Below, one piece after another: positions 35,304 through 43,068 of a stretch of 54,192 nt of DNA (within the stretch, counting starts at the first letter, position 1; every line of letters begins with the position of its first letter). The notes below the pieces were generated by a model. That model saw nothing but the letters and a program-made list of their open reading frames with translations. It was not told where the DNA came from and searched no databases. The stretch spans positions 1 through 54,192 of the forward strand of contig NZ_CALPDG010000025.1 in the NCBI RefSeq assembly GCF_943193195.1. Direction: 5' to 3'. The stretch comes from Mediterraneibacter agrestimuris (GTDB taxonomy: Bacteria; Bacillota; Clostridia; Lachnospirales; Lachnospiraceae). The position numbers were made by a program, and so were the translations under genes.

Positions 35304-36695
35304 TTACAGTTTATTTGCCCGCTTCATTGCAGATACGACCATACCTCCTAATGCAAACAATGCCAGCGCATTCGGGATAACCATCAGATTGTTAAACATA
35401 TCAGATAATTCCCATACTAAATCATTAGAAGCCAGCGTTCCAAGGAAGATAAATACAAGTGCGATCACTGTATAAATCTTGGTTGATTTCTCACCGAATA
35501 AGTATGCAACATTGATCTTTCCGAACAGATTCCATCCCAAAATCGTAGAAAATGCAAAGAAGAACAGTGCAATTGCAACAAACTGTGCGCCGAACTGTTC
35601 ACCAAAAACAGTACCAAAAGCAGTCTGTGCAAGATTTGCCTTTCCAACCATTTCCAGGGCTTCGCCGGTATATCCGTTAGCAAGGATTCCGTCCTTTGTA
35701 TATAAAGTAGAAATGACAACCAGTGCGTTCAGTGTCAGAACGACAAATGTATCAATAAATACACCTACCATGGCAACACAGCCTTGTTCATGCGGGTTTT
35801 TTACTTGTGCCAGTGCGTGGGCGTGCGGAGTGGAACCCATACCTGCCTCATTAGAGAAAAGTCCACGTTTTGCGCCCTGTGTCATAGCTGTTTTGATCGC
35901 CGCACCCAAAGAACCACCTATGATCGCCTGAGGCTGAAATGCGTATGTGAATATCATGCCTATGGTTGCTGGAAGATATTGAATACGTGCGATCAGTACA
36001 ACCAGTCCGCCGAGCAGGAAAACAGCAGCCATGATTGGGACGATTTTTTCAGTTACGGAAGCAAGTCTCTTAATACCGCCCAGGAAAATAAAGCCACAGA
36101 TGATAACCAGAATAATTCCAATTACCCATGAGGGGATTCCAAAAGCAGTTTCACAGGTAGAGCCGATGGAATTGGACTGCACCATACATCCGAAGAATCC
36201 CAGAGCCAGTGTGATGGCAATTGCAAAGAATCCGGCAAGGAATTTACCAAAAGAACCCTTGAAGGCAGTGGTGATGTAATATACCGGACCGCCTTTGATG
36301 ATGCCGTCTTTCTGCACGATGCGTGTTTCCTGTGCAAGTGTTGCTTCTGCATAGATGGTGGCCATTCCGAAGAAAGCAATGATCCACATCCAGAAAATAG
36401 CTCCCGGCCCTCCTGTCAGGATTGCTCCGGATGCGCCGACAATGTTTCCGGTTCCGACCTGTGCGGCAATTGCGGTTGCCAGAGCCTGAAAGGAACTCAT
36501 GCCGGCATCGTGCTTTTTACCATTTAATGTCAGTGATCCGAAGACACGGGACATACCTTCTTTGAAACAACGAATCTGTACAAAACGGGTTTTAATGGAA
36601 TAAAATAGTCCGACAGCGATCAGCATGATAAACAGAATGTAGTCAGACAGGTAACTGTTGATTGTTTGAACAATCGGTAATAAAGTTTCAGACAT
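35304..36695 (-). CDS. Alanine/glycine:cation symporter (AGCS family)
   Basis: 463 residues with about 11 membrane segments. Family segments are KHDAGMSSFQALATAIAAQVGTGNIVGASGAI near residue 61, ETRIVQKDGIIKGGPVYYITTAFKG, and GAKRGLFSNEAGMGSTPHAHALAQVKNPHEQG near residue 260. It imports glycine or alanine with sodium or protons. The leader carries a glycine riboswitch and an intrinsic terminator, so glycine is the more likely substrate. It is unrelated to the uronate genes around it. Confidence 0.93.
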   Translation of the reverse strand: MSETLLPIVQTINSYLSDYILFIMLIAVGLFYSIKTRFVQIRCFKEGMSRVFGSLTLNGKKHDAGMSSFQALATAIAAQVGTGNIVGASGAILTGGPGAIFWMWIIAFFGMATIYAEATLAQETRIVQKDGIIKGGPVYYITTAFKGSFGKFLAGFFAIAITLALGFFGCMVQSNSIGSTCETAFGIPSWVIGIILVIICGFIFLGGIKRLASVTEKIVPIMAAVFLLGGLVVLIARIQYLPATIGMIFTYAFQPQAIIGGSLGAAIKTAMTQGAKRGLFSNEAGMGSTPHAHALAQVKNPHEQGCVAMVGVFIDTFVVLTLNALVVISTLYTKDGILANGYTGEALEMVGKANLAQTAFGTVFGEQFGAQFVAIALFFFAFSTILGWNLFGKINVAYLFGEKSTKIYTVIALVFIFLGTLASNDLVWELSDMFNNLMVIPNALALFALGGMVVSAMKRANKL

Positions 36696-36781
36696 TTTTC
36701 TCTCTCCTTTAAAAACAATATGTAATCTTGATATTACTGCAGTTTGTTATATACTTTGTATTTTTATCATTCTGTAATATC

Positions 36782-36811
36782 AAAAAGAGCAGCCATTGAA
36801 GCAGCTGCTCT
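36782..36811 (-). terminator. Terminator in the AGCS leader
   Basis: On the minus strand, AGAGCAGC (36811-36804) pairs with GCTGCTCT (36793-36786), followed by TTTTT. It lies between the riboswitch and the start codon at 36695, placed to be the expression platform. A second, GC-rich hairpin (about 36845-36870) lies between it and the aptamer. Confidence 0.8.
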
Positions 36812-36869
36812 GAAAAAACGCATATAAATCATGAGAAAAGACGATAAAACAACCCCCAAAGCGGGGAAA

Positions 36870-36985
36870 TTGTCACTCTGTCTCCTTTACCTGAGAGATT
36901 CAGTCCTGACAGACCTTACACCTTCGGTACTCATACATGAGTTTTTCCAGAGTATTCTCCGCCTCCAGTCTCTCATATATAAGAT
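36870..36985 (-). ncRNA. Glycine riboswitch
   Basis: Read on the minus strand, the leader contains the conserved glycine-aptamer landmarks in order: GAGAGACTGG, ACCGAAGGTGTAAG, then ATCTCTCAGGTAAAGGAGACAG. I see one complete aptamer rather than the classic tandem pair; flanking sequence may form a partial second domain. It lies upstream of a terminator and the AGCS transporter gene. Whether glycine turns expression off, expected for an importer, or on cannot be read without folding. Confidence 0.88.
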
Positions 36986-37076
36986 TCAAGAGGTTTCAAC
37001 GAATCCTGCTTTATCTTAGCACAGTATGAAAGAGGTGTCAATCTATTCAGTGGTGAAACCTTCTTATAAATATTAA

Positions 37077-37856
37077 TTAAATGCCAATTTCACGTTCAAT
37101 CTGTTGTTTGGTTTTTAAGATCATCTCTTTTAACACTAAAATCCGTTCATCACTCATGCGGTCCTTGGGAGCAGAGATGCTGATGGCATAAGTGGACTTG
37201 CCGTTGTAACCTTTCAAAGAAACTGCAATACATCGGACTCCCAGTTCATTTTCCTCATTGTCCATAGCATAACCATTTTGGCGTACTTCGTTAATGAGAA
37301 TCATAAAATCTACATATCTGGTGACCGTGTATTCCGTAAGTTGGCGAATGGAACTTCGTTTCCAGATAGATTCAATTTTCTCATCCGGCATATCTGCAAG
37401 CATTGCTTTGCCCACGCCGGAGCAATACAGCGGAATACTTTTTCCGACCATGGAGATCATACGGACGGAATTCAGGGATGCCTCTACCTTATCAATATAA
37501 GTAGCGTTGGTGCCGTCTATCTGTACCAGATGAACTGTCTCACCGGAATGAGCGGAAAGAGCCTTGATATAGGGACGGGCAATGTCGATCATGCTGTTTT
37601 TCTCCAAAATCTGATTGGAAAGACTACAGATCTTAAAGCTGAGACTATATTTGGAAGATTCTGTGTCCTGACGTACATAATCCATACAGATCAGAGAGTT
37701 TAAAATTCTATGAACTGTGCTTTTATTTAGTCCTAACGTTGTACTTAATTCTTGAAGACCCATGGCGCCGTTCTGCGCCAGACATTCAATTGTGCTGAAA
37801 ATGCGTTCCGATACTTGTATCGGGTTTTTCTGTACTTCATTCTGTTCATTTTCCAT
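37077..37856 (-). CDS. IclR family regulator (KdgR-like)
   Basis: 259 residues. The N-terminal winged helix reads RIFSTIECLAQNGAMGLQELSTTLGLNKSTVHRILNSLICMDYV; the C-terminal effector domain carries VHLVQIDGTNATYIDKVE, SIPLYCSGVGKAMLADMP and GVRCIAVSLKGYNGKSTYAISISAP. The start at 37856 is chosen because GGAGG lies 8 bases upstream; an in-frame ATG at 37871 overlaps that site. IclR-family KdgR proteins are known to sense KDG and related acids. Copies of one operator lie in its own promoter and before the VOC gene and kdgA, supporting local KdgR function. Confidence 0.88.
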   Translation of the reverse strand: MENEQNEVQKNPIQVSERIFSTIECLAQNGAMGLQELSTTLGLNKSTVHRILNSLICMDYVRQDTESSKYSLSFKICSLSNQILEKNSMIDIARPYIKALSAHSGETVHLVQIDGTNATYIDKVEASLNSVRMISMVGKSIPLYCSGVGKAMLADMPDEKIESIWKRSSIRQLTEYTVTRYVDFMILINEVRQNGYAMDNEENELGVRCIAVSLKGYNGKSTYAISISAPKDRMSDERILVLKEMILKTKQQIEREIGI

Positions 37857-37930
37857 GTGGAAATCCTCCATTCATCAAGTCCTGCCTGTAAGAGCATCAT
37901 CTTTTAGGATGTATCGAATTATAAAACCAA

Positions 37931-37985
37931 GTTTCATGATATGAAATACTAAAAGCATTGTAGCATGCTTTAAGAAAAATCGCAA
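37931..37985 (-). promoter_or_regulatory. Promoter and operator of the IclR gene
   Basis: On the minus strand: TTGCGA (37985-37980), 17-bp spacer, TACAAT (37962-37957), then an operator reading ATTTCATATCATGAAAC (37947-37931) whose core TTTCAT-ATC-ATGAAA is a perfect inverted repeat. The placement just downstream of -10 suggests autorepression. Confidence 0.7.
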
Positions 37986-38016
37986 TTGTATGTTTTGATA
38001 AGCGCAGTAAACAATT

Positions 38017-38236
38017 GTAACTATGTTACTGTCATCACTTTATTAGTCGGACACCTTGCAGCGTAGTGCAAGGTGCCGTAACAGTTCAGCCCAGGACTTT
38101 GCACTGGCTGCAAAGTCTGTGAAATAACGTACAGGTAGAGATGCATCAAGCCACCACGAAGTGGTTTTGCATGGCTTGATGCCTGTAACAGGAAGCCGAA
38201 GGCTGAACTGTTACAAGGTGCCGTGTGAACTGTTAC
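38017..38236. mobile_element. Older MITE-like element split by a younger copy
   Basis: It starts GTAACTATGTTAC and ends GTGTGAACTGTTAC, with perfect flanking AAACAATT repeats (38009-38016 and 38237-38244). Without the younger insertion (38078-38214 plus one copy of its 8-bp duplication) it would be about 75 bp. An internal hairpin is CACCTTGCA/TGCAAGGTG (38053-38075). The right duplication ends in TT that form the first two bases of the VOC-gene -35 box. Confidence 0.8.
38078..38214. mobile_element. Full-length MITE-like element nested in an older copy
   Basis: 137 bp from GTAACAGTTCAGC to GCTGAACTGTTAC (13-bp terminal inverted repeats). Flanked by perfect AAGGTGCC (38070-38077 and 38215-38222). 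Inside are hairpin B GGACTTTGCA/TGCAAAGTCT (38094-38118), a nested hairpin with arms GCATCAAGCC/GGCTTGATGC, and the terminal hairpin. The last 75 bp are identical to the copy at the left edge of the window. Confidence 0.9.
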
Positions 38237-38242
38237 AAACAA

Positions 38243-38315
38243 TTGACATATAAACAGAACAGTGTATAATAAAAATATAATCCATAATATGAAATGGAAT
38301 TTCATATTATAAAAC
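38243..38315 (+). promoter_or_regulatory. Promoter and operator of the VOC gene
   Basis: TTGACA (38243-38248), 16 bp, TATAAT (38265-38270), then a three-half-site operator ATGAAAT-GGA-ATTTCAT-ATT-ATAAAAC (38289-38315). The arrangement and most bases match the kdgA promoter at 38878-38952, with the operator about 20 bp past -10. Confidence 0.78.
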
Positions 38316-38343
38316 TACGAATAAAAATAGAAGGAGAATGGAC

Positions 38344-38706
38344 ATGAGTGAAGAAATGAAAACAAAATTTGGTTTTGAACTGCGCCATGTTGGAATCAAT
38401 TGCGAGAATGAGGAAGAGGCAGTTAAGGTGGCTGAGAGATTTGAGACTCTTTTCGGATTTCCGAAGAAGGCAGGCAACAGTTCTGTATTTGCCGGAACAG
38501 GTGTAGAAGTGATGAAAACGCCATATCTTGGAAAAAATGGACATATTGCGATCGGAACAACGGATATTGAGGGCGCTGTGAAGTATCTGGAGTCTATTGG
38601 CGCAGAGTTTGATCTGGAAACTGCAAAGTACAAAAATGAAAAAATGATTGCTATTTATATGAAAGAAGAGCTGGGCGGTTTCGCCGTGCATCTTGTGCAG
38701 AAATAA
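38344..38706 (+). CDS. Small VOC/glyoxalase-like protein
   Basis: About 120 residues of one VOC (vicinal oxygen chelate) module: FELRHVGINCENEEEAVKVAERFETLFGF, GVEVMKTPYLGKNGHIAIGTTDIEGAVKYLESIGAEF, and GGFAVHLVQ at the end. The ATG at 38344 is 7 bases after AAGGAG; an ATG at 38338 is only one base from it. It has its own strong promoter with the same operator as kdgA, so it belongs to the KDG regulon. Enzyme activity is unknown; it may act on, or bind, a uronate-derived keto acid. Confidence 0.78.
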   Translation: MSEEMKTKFGFELRHVGINCENEEEAVKVAERFETLFGFPKKAGNSSVFAGTGVEVMKTPYLGKNGHIAIGTTDIEGAVKYLESIGAEFDLETAKYKNEKMIAIYMKEELGGFAVHLVQK

Positions 38707-38877
38707 AGTCAGAATGCGCTTTATAGTTTGACTCAGGATATTGCTTGTTACTGTGAGCGGAATGAACAATAACCTCTGTTTTTGTGCAAAATCCCCAGAA
38801 GAAAGTAGATACATTTATGGGAAGAATCATGTACTTTGTATATTATTGATAAAAACAAGAAAAAGGTTTGAAATGTG

Positions 38878-38952
38878 TTGACAAGGTTATAATATGGAGT
38901 ATAATAAAATCAAGAAGTTCACTATATGAAATATGATTTCACAATATGAAAC
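38878..38952 (+). promoter_or_regulatory. Promoter and operator of kdgA-kdgK
   Basis: TTGACA (38878-38883), 16 bp, TATAAT (38900-38905), and ATGAAAT-ATG-ATTTCAC-AAT-ATGAAAC (38926-38952), in which both ATGAAAT/ATTTCA and TTTCA/TGAAA pairs are visible. This is the best copy of the operator shared with the IclR and VOC promoters. The rest of the 330-bp gap after the VOC gene holds no convincing gene. Confidence 0.78.
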
Positions 38953-39036
38953 TAGAAAATGTGAAGAATACAAGAAATATATGAATAGGTTCATATTGAT
39001 GTGTGATCATGCGTAAGCAGATAAGGAGAATGAAAA

Positions 39037-39678
39037 ATGTGTAATGTATCAGAGACAATTCAGAAAATGGGTGTAGTACCGGTTGTTGTTTTGAATGACG
39101 CAAAGGATGCGGCTCCATTGGCGAAAGCATTATGTGAAGGAGGTCTTCCGTGTGCAGAGGTAACATTCCGTACAGAAGCGGCAGAAGAATCTATCCGTAT
39201 TATGACAACAGAATACCCAGAGATGTTCGTAGGAGCAGGTACTGTTCTGACAATTGATCAGGTTGACCGTGCAGTTGCAGCAGGCGCGAAGTTCATTGTA
39301 AGTCCGGGATTTGATCCGGAGATCGTTGACTACTGTCTGAGTAAAGAAATTCCGGTATATCCGGGATGTATTACACCATCAGAGGTTGCACAGGCTGTCA
39401 AGAGAGGACTTAAGGTAGTGAAGTTCTTCCCGGCAGAGCAGTTTGGCGGTGTTGCAACGATCAAGGCTCTTGCAGCTCCATATGTAGGTGTGAAGTTTAT
39501 GCCGACAGGCGGGGTAAGCGCAAAGAATCTGGAAAGCTATCTGTCATGTGACAAGATCGTGGCATGCGGCGGAAGCTGGATGGTAAAAGGAAGCCTTGTG
39601 GCAGAAGGTAAATTTGACGAAATTAAAGATCTAGTAAAAGAGGCTGTAGAGCTTGTAGCCGAGATTAGAAATAAATAA
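39037..39678 (+). CDS. kdgA: KDPG aldolase / 4-hydroxy-2-oxoglutarate aldolase
   Basis: 213 residues, class I aldolase barrel. It splits 2-keto-3-deoxy-6-phosphogluconate to pyruvate and glyceraldehyde-3-phosphate. Motifs: GLPCAEVTFRTEAAEESI with the catalytic Glu near residue 45, VGAGTVLTIDQVDRAVAAGAKFIVSPGF, and VVKFFPAEQFGG with the Schiff-base Lys near residue 131. The final GGSWMVKG binds phosphate. AAGGAG precedes the ATG. Operon with kdgK 74 bp downstream. Confidence 0.95.
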   Translation: MCNVSETIQKMGVVPVVVLNDAKDAAPLAKALCEGGLPCAEVTFRTEAAEESIRIMTTEYPEMFVGAGTVLTIDQVDRAVAAGAKFIVSPGFDPEIVDYCLSKEIPVYPGCITPSEVAQAVKRGLKVVKFFPAEQFGGVATIKALAAPYVGVKFMPTGGVSAKNLESYLSCDKIVACGGSWMVKGSLVAEGKFDEIKDLVKEAVELVAEIRNK

Positions 39679-39752
39679 GAACATCTGACATAGCAATCTT
39701 GAAGACTGATATGTAAAATATAAAAAGCGTATGAAAAAGAAAGAGGAAGATT

Positions 39753-40778
39753 ATGAGCAAGAAAGTAATTACATTTGGAGAGATTATGTTAAGACTGGCG
39801 CCGGAGGGATATTACCGTTTTGTACAGGCTGAGACACTTGGCGCAACATACGGAGGCGGAGAAGCTAATGTGGCGGTTTCACTTGCAAACTACGGATTCG
39901 ATGCAAAGTTTGTTACCAAGCTTCCGAAGCATGAGATTGGACAGGCAGCAGTGAATTCCCTTAGAAAATACGGTGTAGACACATCCTTTATCGCACGCGG
40001 CGGCGACAGAGTTGGTATTTACTTTTTGGAAAAGGGCGCGTCTCAGAGACCGTCTAAAGTAATCTATGACAGGGCAGGTTCATCTATTTATACAGCAGTG
40101 CCGGAAGATTTTGACTGGAAAGCAATCTTTGACGGTGCAGAGTGGTTCCATTTTACAGGAATTACGCCGGCGCTGAATGATGGTGTAGCTGCAATCTGCC
40201 TTGAGGCATGTAAGGCTGCAAAAGAAGCAGGCGTTAAGGTTTCCTGTGATTTGAACTACAGAAACAAACTGTGGAGCAAGGAAAAAGCAGGGCAGGTTAT
40301 GGGTGAGCTTTGCAAATATGTCGATGTATGTATCGCAAATGAAGAGGATGCTTCCGATGTATTTGGAATCAAGGCTGCCAATACAGATGTGTATGCAGGT
40401 GAAGTAAACCATGAAGGATATAAAGACGTGGCAAAACAGCTTGCTGACCGTTTCGGATTTGAGAAAGTAGCGATTACACTGCGCGAGTCTCTTTCTGCAA
40501 ATGACAATCTCTGGTCTGCAATGTTGTATGATGGAACAGACTATTACTTTAGTAAGAAATATAAGATGCATATCGTAGACCGTGTCGGAGGCGGAGACAG
40601 CTTCGGAGGCGGACTGATTGCGGCAACATTGAACGGATTTGATGCACAGGCAACAATTGAATTTGCAGTTGCAGCATCTTGTCTGAAACACTCCATCGAG
40701 GGTGACTTCAATATGGTCTCTATGGACGAGGTTGCAAAACTTGCCGGCGGCGATGCTTCCGGACGTGTCCAGAGATAA
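39753..40778 (+). CDS. kdgK: 2-keto-3-deoxygluconate kinase (PfkB family)
   Basis: 341 residues, ribokinase fold. It phosphorylates KDG to KDPG. Segments are GEIMLRLAPEGYYRFVQAETLGATYGGGEANVAVSLANYGF near the start, SCDLNYRNKLWSKEKA near residue 167, and the catalytic DRVGGGDSFGGGLIAATL near residue 275 with its Asp base. The arrangement after kdgA and before uxaC makes the KDG assignment safe over other PfkB sugars. Confidence 0.93.
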   Translation: MSKKVITFGEIMLRLAPEGYYRFVQAETLGATYGGGEANVAVSLANYGFDAKFVTKLPKHEIGQAAVNSLRKYGVDTSFIARGGDRVGIYFLEKGASQRPSKVIYDRAGSSIYTAVPEDFDWKAIFDGAEWFHFTGITPALNDGVAAICLEACKAAKEAGVKVSCDLNYRNKLWSKEKAGQVMGELCKYVDVCIANEEDASDVFGIKAANTDVYAGEVNHEGYKDVAKQLADRFGFEKVAITLRESLSANDNLWSAMLYDGTDYYFSKKYKMHIVDRVGGGDSFGGGLIAATLNGFDAQATIEFAVAASCLKHSIEGDFNMVSMDEVAKLAGGDASGRVQR

Positions 40779-40805
40779 TAAATAATCCCTATTTGCTATG
40801 CTGAA

Positions 40806-40838
40806 ATACAGCTGTCACGAGAGTGGCAGCTATATTTC
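40806..40838 (+). terminator. Hairpin between kdgK and uxaC
   Basis: GCTGTCAC (40811-40818) pairs with GTGGCAGC (40823-40830) around a GAGA tetraloop, then TATATTTC. A terminator or attenuator of moderate strength; no obvious separate promoter for uxaC was found. Confidence 0.6.
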
Positions 40839-40898
40839 TATAAATGGTTACTGTATTGGGACGTAAATGCGCATAAAAAGTTAGGAGGATGTCAGGTA

Positions 40899-42299
40899 AT
40901 GAAACAATTTATGGATGAGAATTTTCTTCTGTCAACAGAAACCGCACAGAAGTTATATCATGAGTATGCAGAGGTAATGCCGATACTGGACTACCACTGT
41001 CATTTGAATCCGCAAGAGATTTATGAAGACAGAAGGTTTGATAACATTACGCAGGTGTGGTTAGGAGGCGACCATTATAAATGGCGCCAGATGCGTTCTA
41101 ACGGAGTAGAAGAGAAGTATATTACAGGTGATGCTTCCGACCGGGAAAAGTTCCAGAAATGGGCGGAAACATTGGAGATGGCAATCGGTAATCCGTTGTA
41201 TCACTGGAGCCATCTGGAACTGAAAAGATATTTCGGATACGAGGGATATTTAAACGGTGAAACAGCGGAAGAAGTGTGGAATTTGTGCAATGCCAGGCTG
41301 GCAGAAGCCGATATGAGCGCGCGAAATCTGATCAGAAAGTCAGGCGTCACACTGGTCTGTACAACAGATGATCCGGCAGATTCTCTGGAATGGCACAAAA
41401 AGCTGAAAGAGGATGACAGTTTTGATGTGCAGGTACTTCCGGCATGGAGACCGGACAAGGCGATGAATCTGGAGAAACCAGATTATCTGGATTATCTTGC
41501 AAAGCTGAGCGAAGTGAGCGGAGTAAAGATAGACAGTTTCCACACTTTGATCGAGGCTTTGAAGGTCCGCATGGATTTCTTTGCAGAGAATGGTTGTAGT
41601 ATCTCTGATCATGGTCTGGAGTATGTAATGTATAAACCAGCTGACGAAAAAGAAATTGAGGCAATCTTTGCAAAGAGATTACAGGGAGAAACTGTGAGCC
41701 GTCAGGAAGAATTACAGTTTAAGACTGCATATATGACAGCTCTTGGAAAAGAGTATCATAAGAAAAACTGGGTGATGCAGCTTCATTATGGATGTAAACG
41801 TGACAACAATCAAATGATTTTCCGAAATCTGGGACCGGACACAGGGGTTGATTGTATCAACAATTTTACACCATCTTCTGAGATGGCAGATTATTTGAAT
41901 ACATTAGCTGTTACAGATGAATTGCCGAAGACTATCATTTATTCTTTAAATCCAATAGACAATGCAGCAATCGGGACGATTATCGGCTGCTTTCAGGGAC
42001 CAGAAACGGCGGGCAAGATCCAGCAGGGAAGTGCATGGTGGTTCAATGACCATAAGACGGGAATGACAGAACAAATGATTTCATTGGCAAATCTGGGGCT
42101 GTTGGGCAATTTTATCGGAATGCTGACCGATTCCAGAAGTTTTCTGTCATATACCAGACATGAGTATTTCAGAAGAATTCTCTGTGAACTGATCGGCGGC
42201 TGGGTGGAAAACGGAGAGTATCCGGCAGATTATAATACGCTAGAGAAAATAATAAAGGGAATATCTTATAATAATGCCGTGCGCTATTTTGGATTTTAG
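40899..42299 (+). CDS. uxaC: Glucuronate isomerase
   Basis: 466 residues, the normal length. It isomerises D-glucuronate to D-fructuronate and D-galacturonate to D-tagaturonate. Metal site DYHCHLNPQEIYED near residue 31; WHKKLKEDDSFDVQVLPAWRPDKAMN; MQLHYGCKRDNNQM near residue 292; LTDSRSFLSYTRHEYFRRILCELIGGWVENGEYP near the end. AGGAGG precedes the ATG. Its TAG stop (42297-42299) lies against a partial copy of the repeat family. Confidence 0.96.
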   Translation: MKQFMDENFLLSTETAQKLYHEYAEVMPILDYHCHLNPQEIYEDRRFDNITQVWLGGDHYKWRQMRSNGVEEKYITGDASDREKFQKWAETLEMAIGNPLYHWSHLELKRYFGYEGYLNGETAEEVWNLCNARLAEADMSARNLIRKSGVTLVCTTDDPADSLEWHKKLKEDDSFDVQVLPAWRPDKAMNLEKPDYLDYLAKLSEVSGVKIDSFHTLIEALKVRMDFFAENGCSISDHGLEYVMYKPADEKEIEAIFAKRLQGETVSRQEELQFKTAYMTALGKEYHKKNWVMQLHYGCKRDNNQMIFRNLGPDTGVDCINNFTPSSEMADYLNTLAVTDELPKTIIYSLNPIDNAAIGTIIGCFQGPETAGKIQQGSAWWFNDHKTGMTEQMISLANLGLLGNFIGMLTDSRSFLSYTRHEYFRRILCELIGGWVENGEYPADYNTLEKIIKGISYNNAVRYFGF

Positions 42300-42341
42300 C
42301 ATAGGACTTTGCACTTGCTGCAAAGTCTGTAAGAATGCGTG
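42300..42341. repeat. Partial MITE-like copy (hairpin B with conserved tail)
   Basis: CATAGGACTTTGCA, loop CTTGC, TGCAAAGTCT (stem 42304-42328), then GTAAGAATGCGTGATGG as in the copy at 11045. The terminal repeats are missing. The tail GATGGAG provides the ribosome site of the following GntR gene. Confidence 0.75.
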
Positions 42342-42355
42342 ATGGAGAATAATAT

Positions 42356-43066
42356 ATGAAGTCTTTGTCAAATATTAAAAGCAAATTACTTGCGGAGCAG
42401 ATTGAAGAAGAAATTTTTCAGTATATTATAGATACGCCGTTTGGAGTTGGAGATAAACTGCCCAACGAATTTGAACTGGGAGAACGTTTTGGCGTTGGAC
42501 GGAGTACCATACGCGAGGCGGTGAAACAGCTGATTTCCAAAGGGGTTCTGGAGGTGCGCCGTGGTTCTGGAACATACGTTGTCAATACCATGCCGGCGGA
42601 TCTGGATCCGCTGGGACTTCAGGGACTGGCAGATAAGATGACACTGGCGCTTGACCTGGTGGAAGTGCGTCTTCTGCTTGAGCCGGGAATGGCAGAGATG
42701 GCAGCTCTCAATGCAACAGAAGAAGATATTGAGAAACTGACGGGGTTGTGTGATACAGTGGAACGTAAAATCAGGGAAGGCGAGGATTATATCAGAGATG
42801 ATATCGCATTTCATACATGTGTTGCAGAATGCTCAAAGAATAAGGTTGTAGAGCAATTGATACCTGTAATTGATACGGCAGTTCTGATGTTTGTAAATGT
42901 AACGCATAAGATGCTGCGGGAAGAGAGTATTGATACTCATCGGGCGGTGACGGACGCAATTGCAGAGCATGACCCAATTGGAGCTAAGACTGCGATGATG
43001 ATGCATATGACTTATAATCGTAATATGATACGAAAGCTGCAAAAAGAGTCGCAGCAGAAGAAATAA
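42356..43066 (+). CDS. FadR-type GntR family regulator
   Basis: 236 residues. The N-terminal winged helix (about residues 10-78) reads LAEQIEEEIFQYIIDTPFGVGDKLPNEFELGERFGVGRSTIREAVKQLISKGVLEVRRGSGTYV. The C-terminal helical FadR-C domain carries EVRLLLEPGMAEMAALNATEEDI and DDIAFHTCVAECSKNKVVEQLIPV, with His of DDIAFH and RAVTDAIAEHD as probable metal ligands. It precedes the IlvD/Edd-GntP pair and probably controls it; aldonates such as gluconate are common effectors in this group. Confidence 0.9.
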   Translation: MKSLSNIKSKLLAEQIEEEIFQYIIDTPFGVGDKLPNEFELGERFGVGRSTIREAVKQLISKGVLEVRRGSGTYVVNTMPADLDPLGLQGLADKMTLALDLVEVRLLLEPGMAEMAALNATEEDIEKLTGLCDTVERKIREGEDYIRDDIAFHTCVAECSKNKVVEQLIPVIDTAVLMFVNVTHKMLREESIDTHRAVTDAIAEHDPIGAKTAMMMHMTYNRNMIRKLQKESQQKK

Positions 43067-43068
43067 GA

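Noticed and set aside
38747-38773. GTTAC...ATAAC stretch between the VOC gene and kdgA
   Set aside because: Pairing is poor, no duplication flanks it, and no other module of the element is present.
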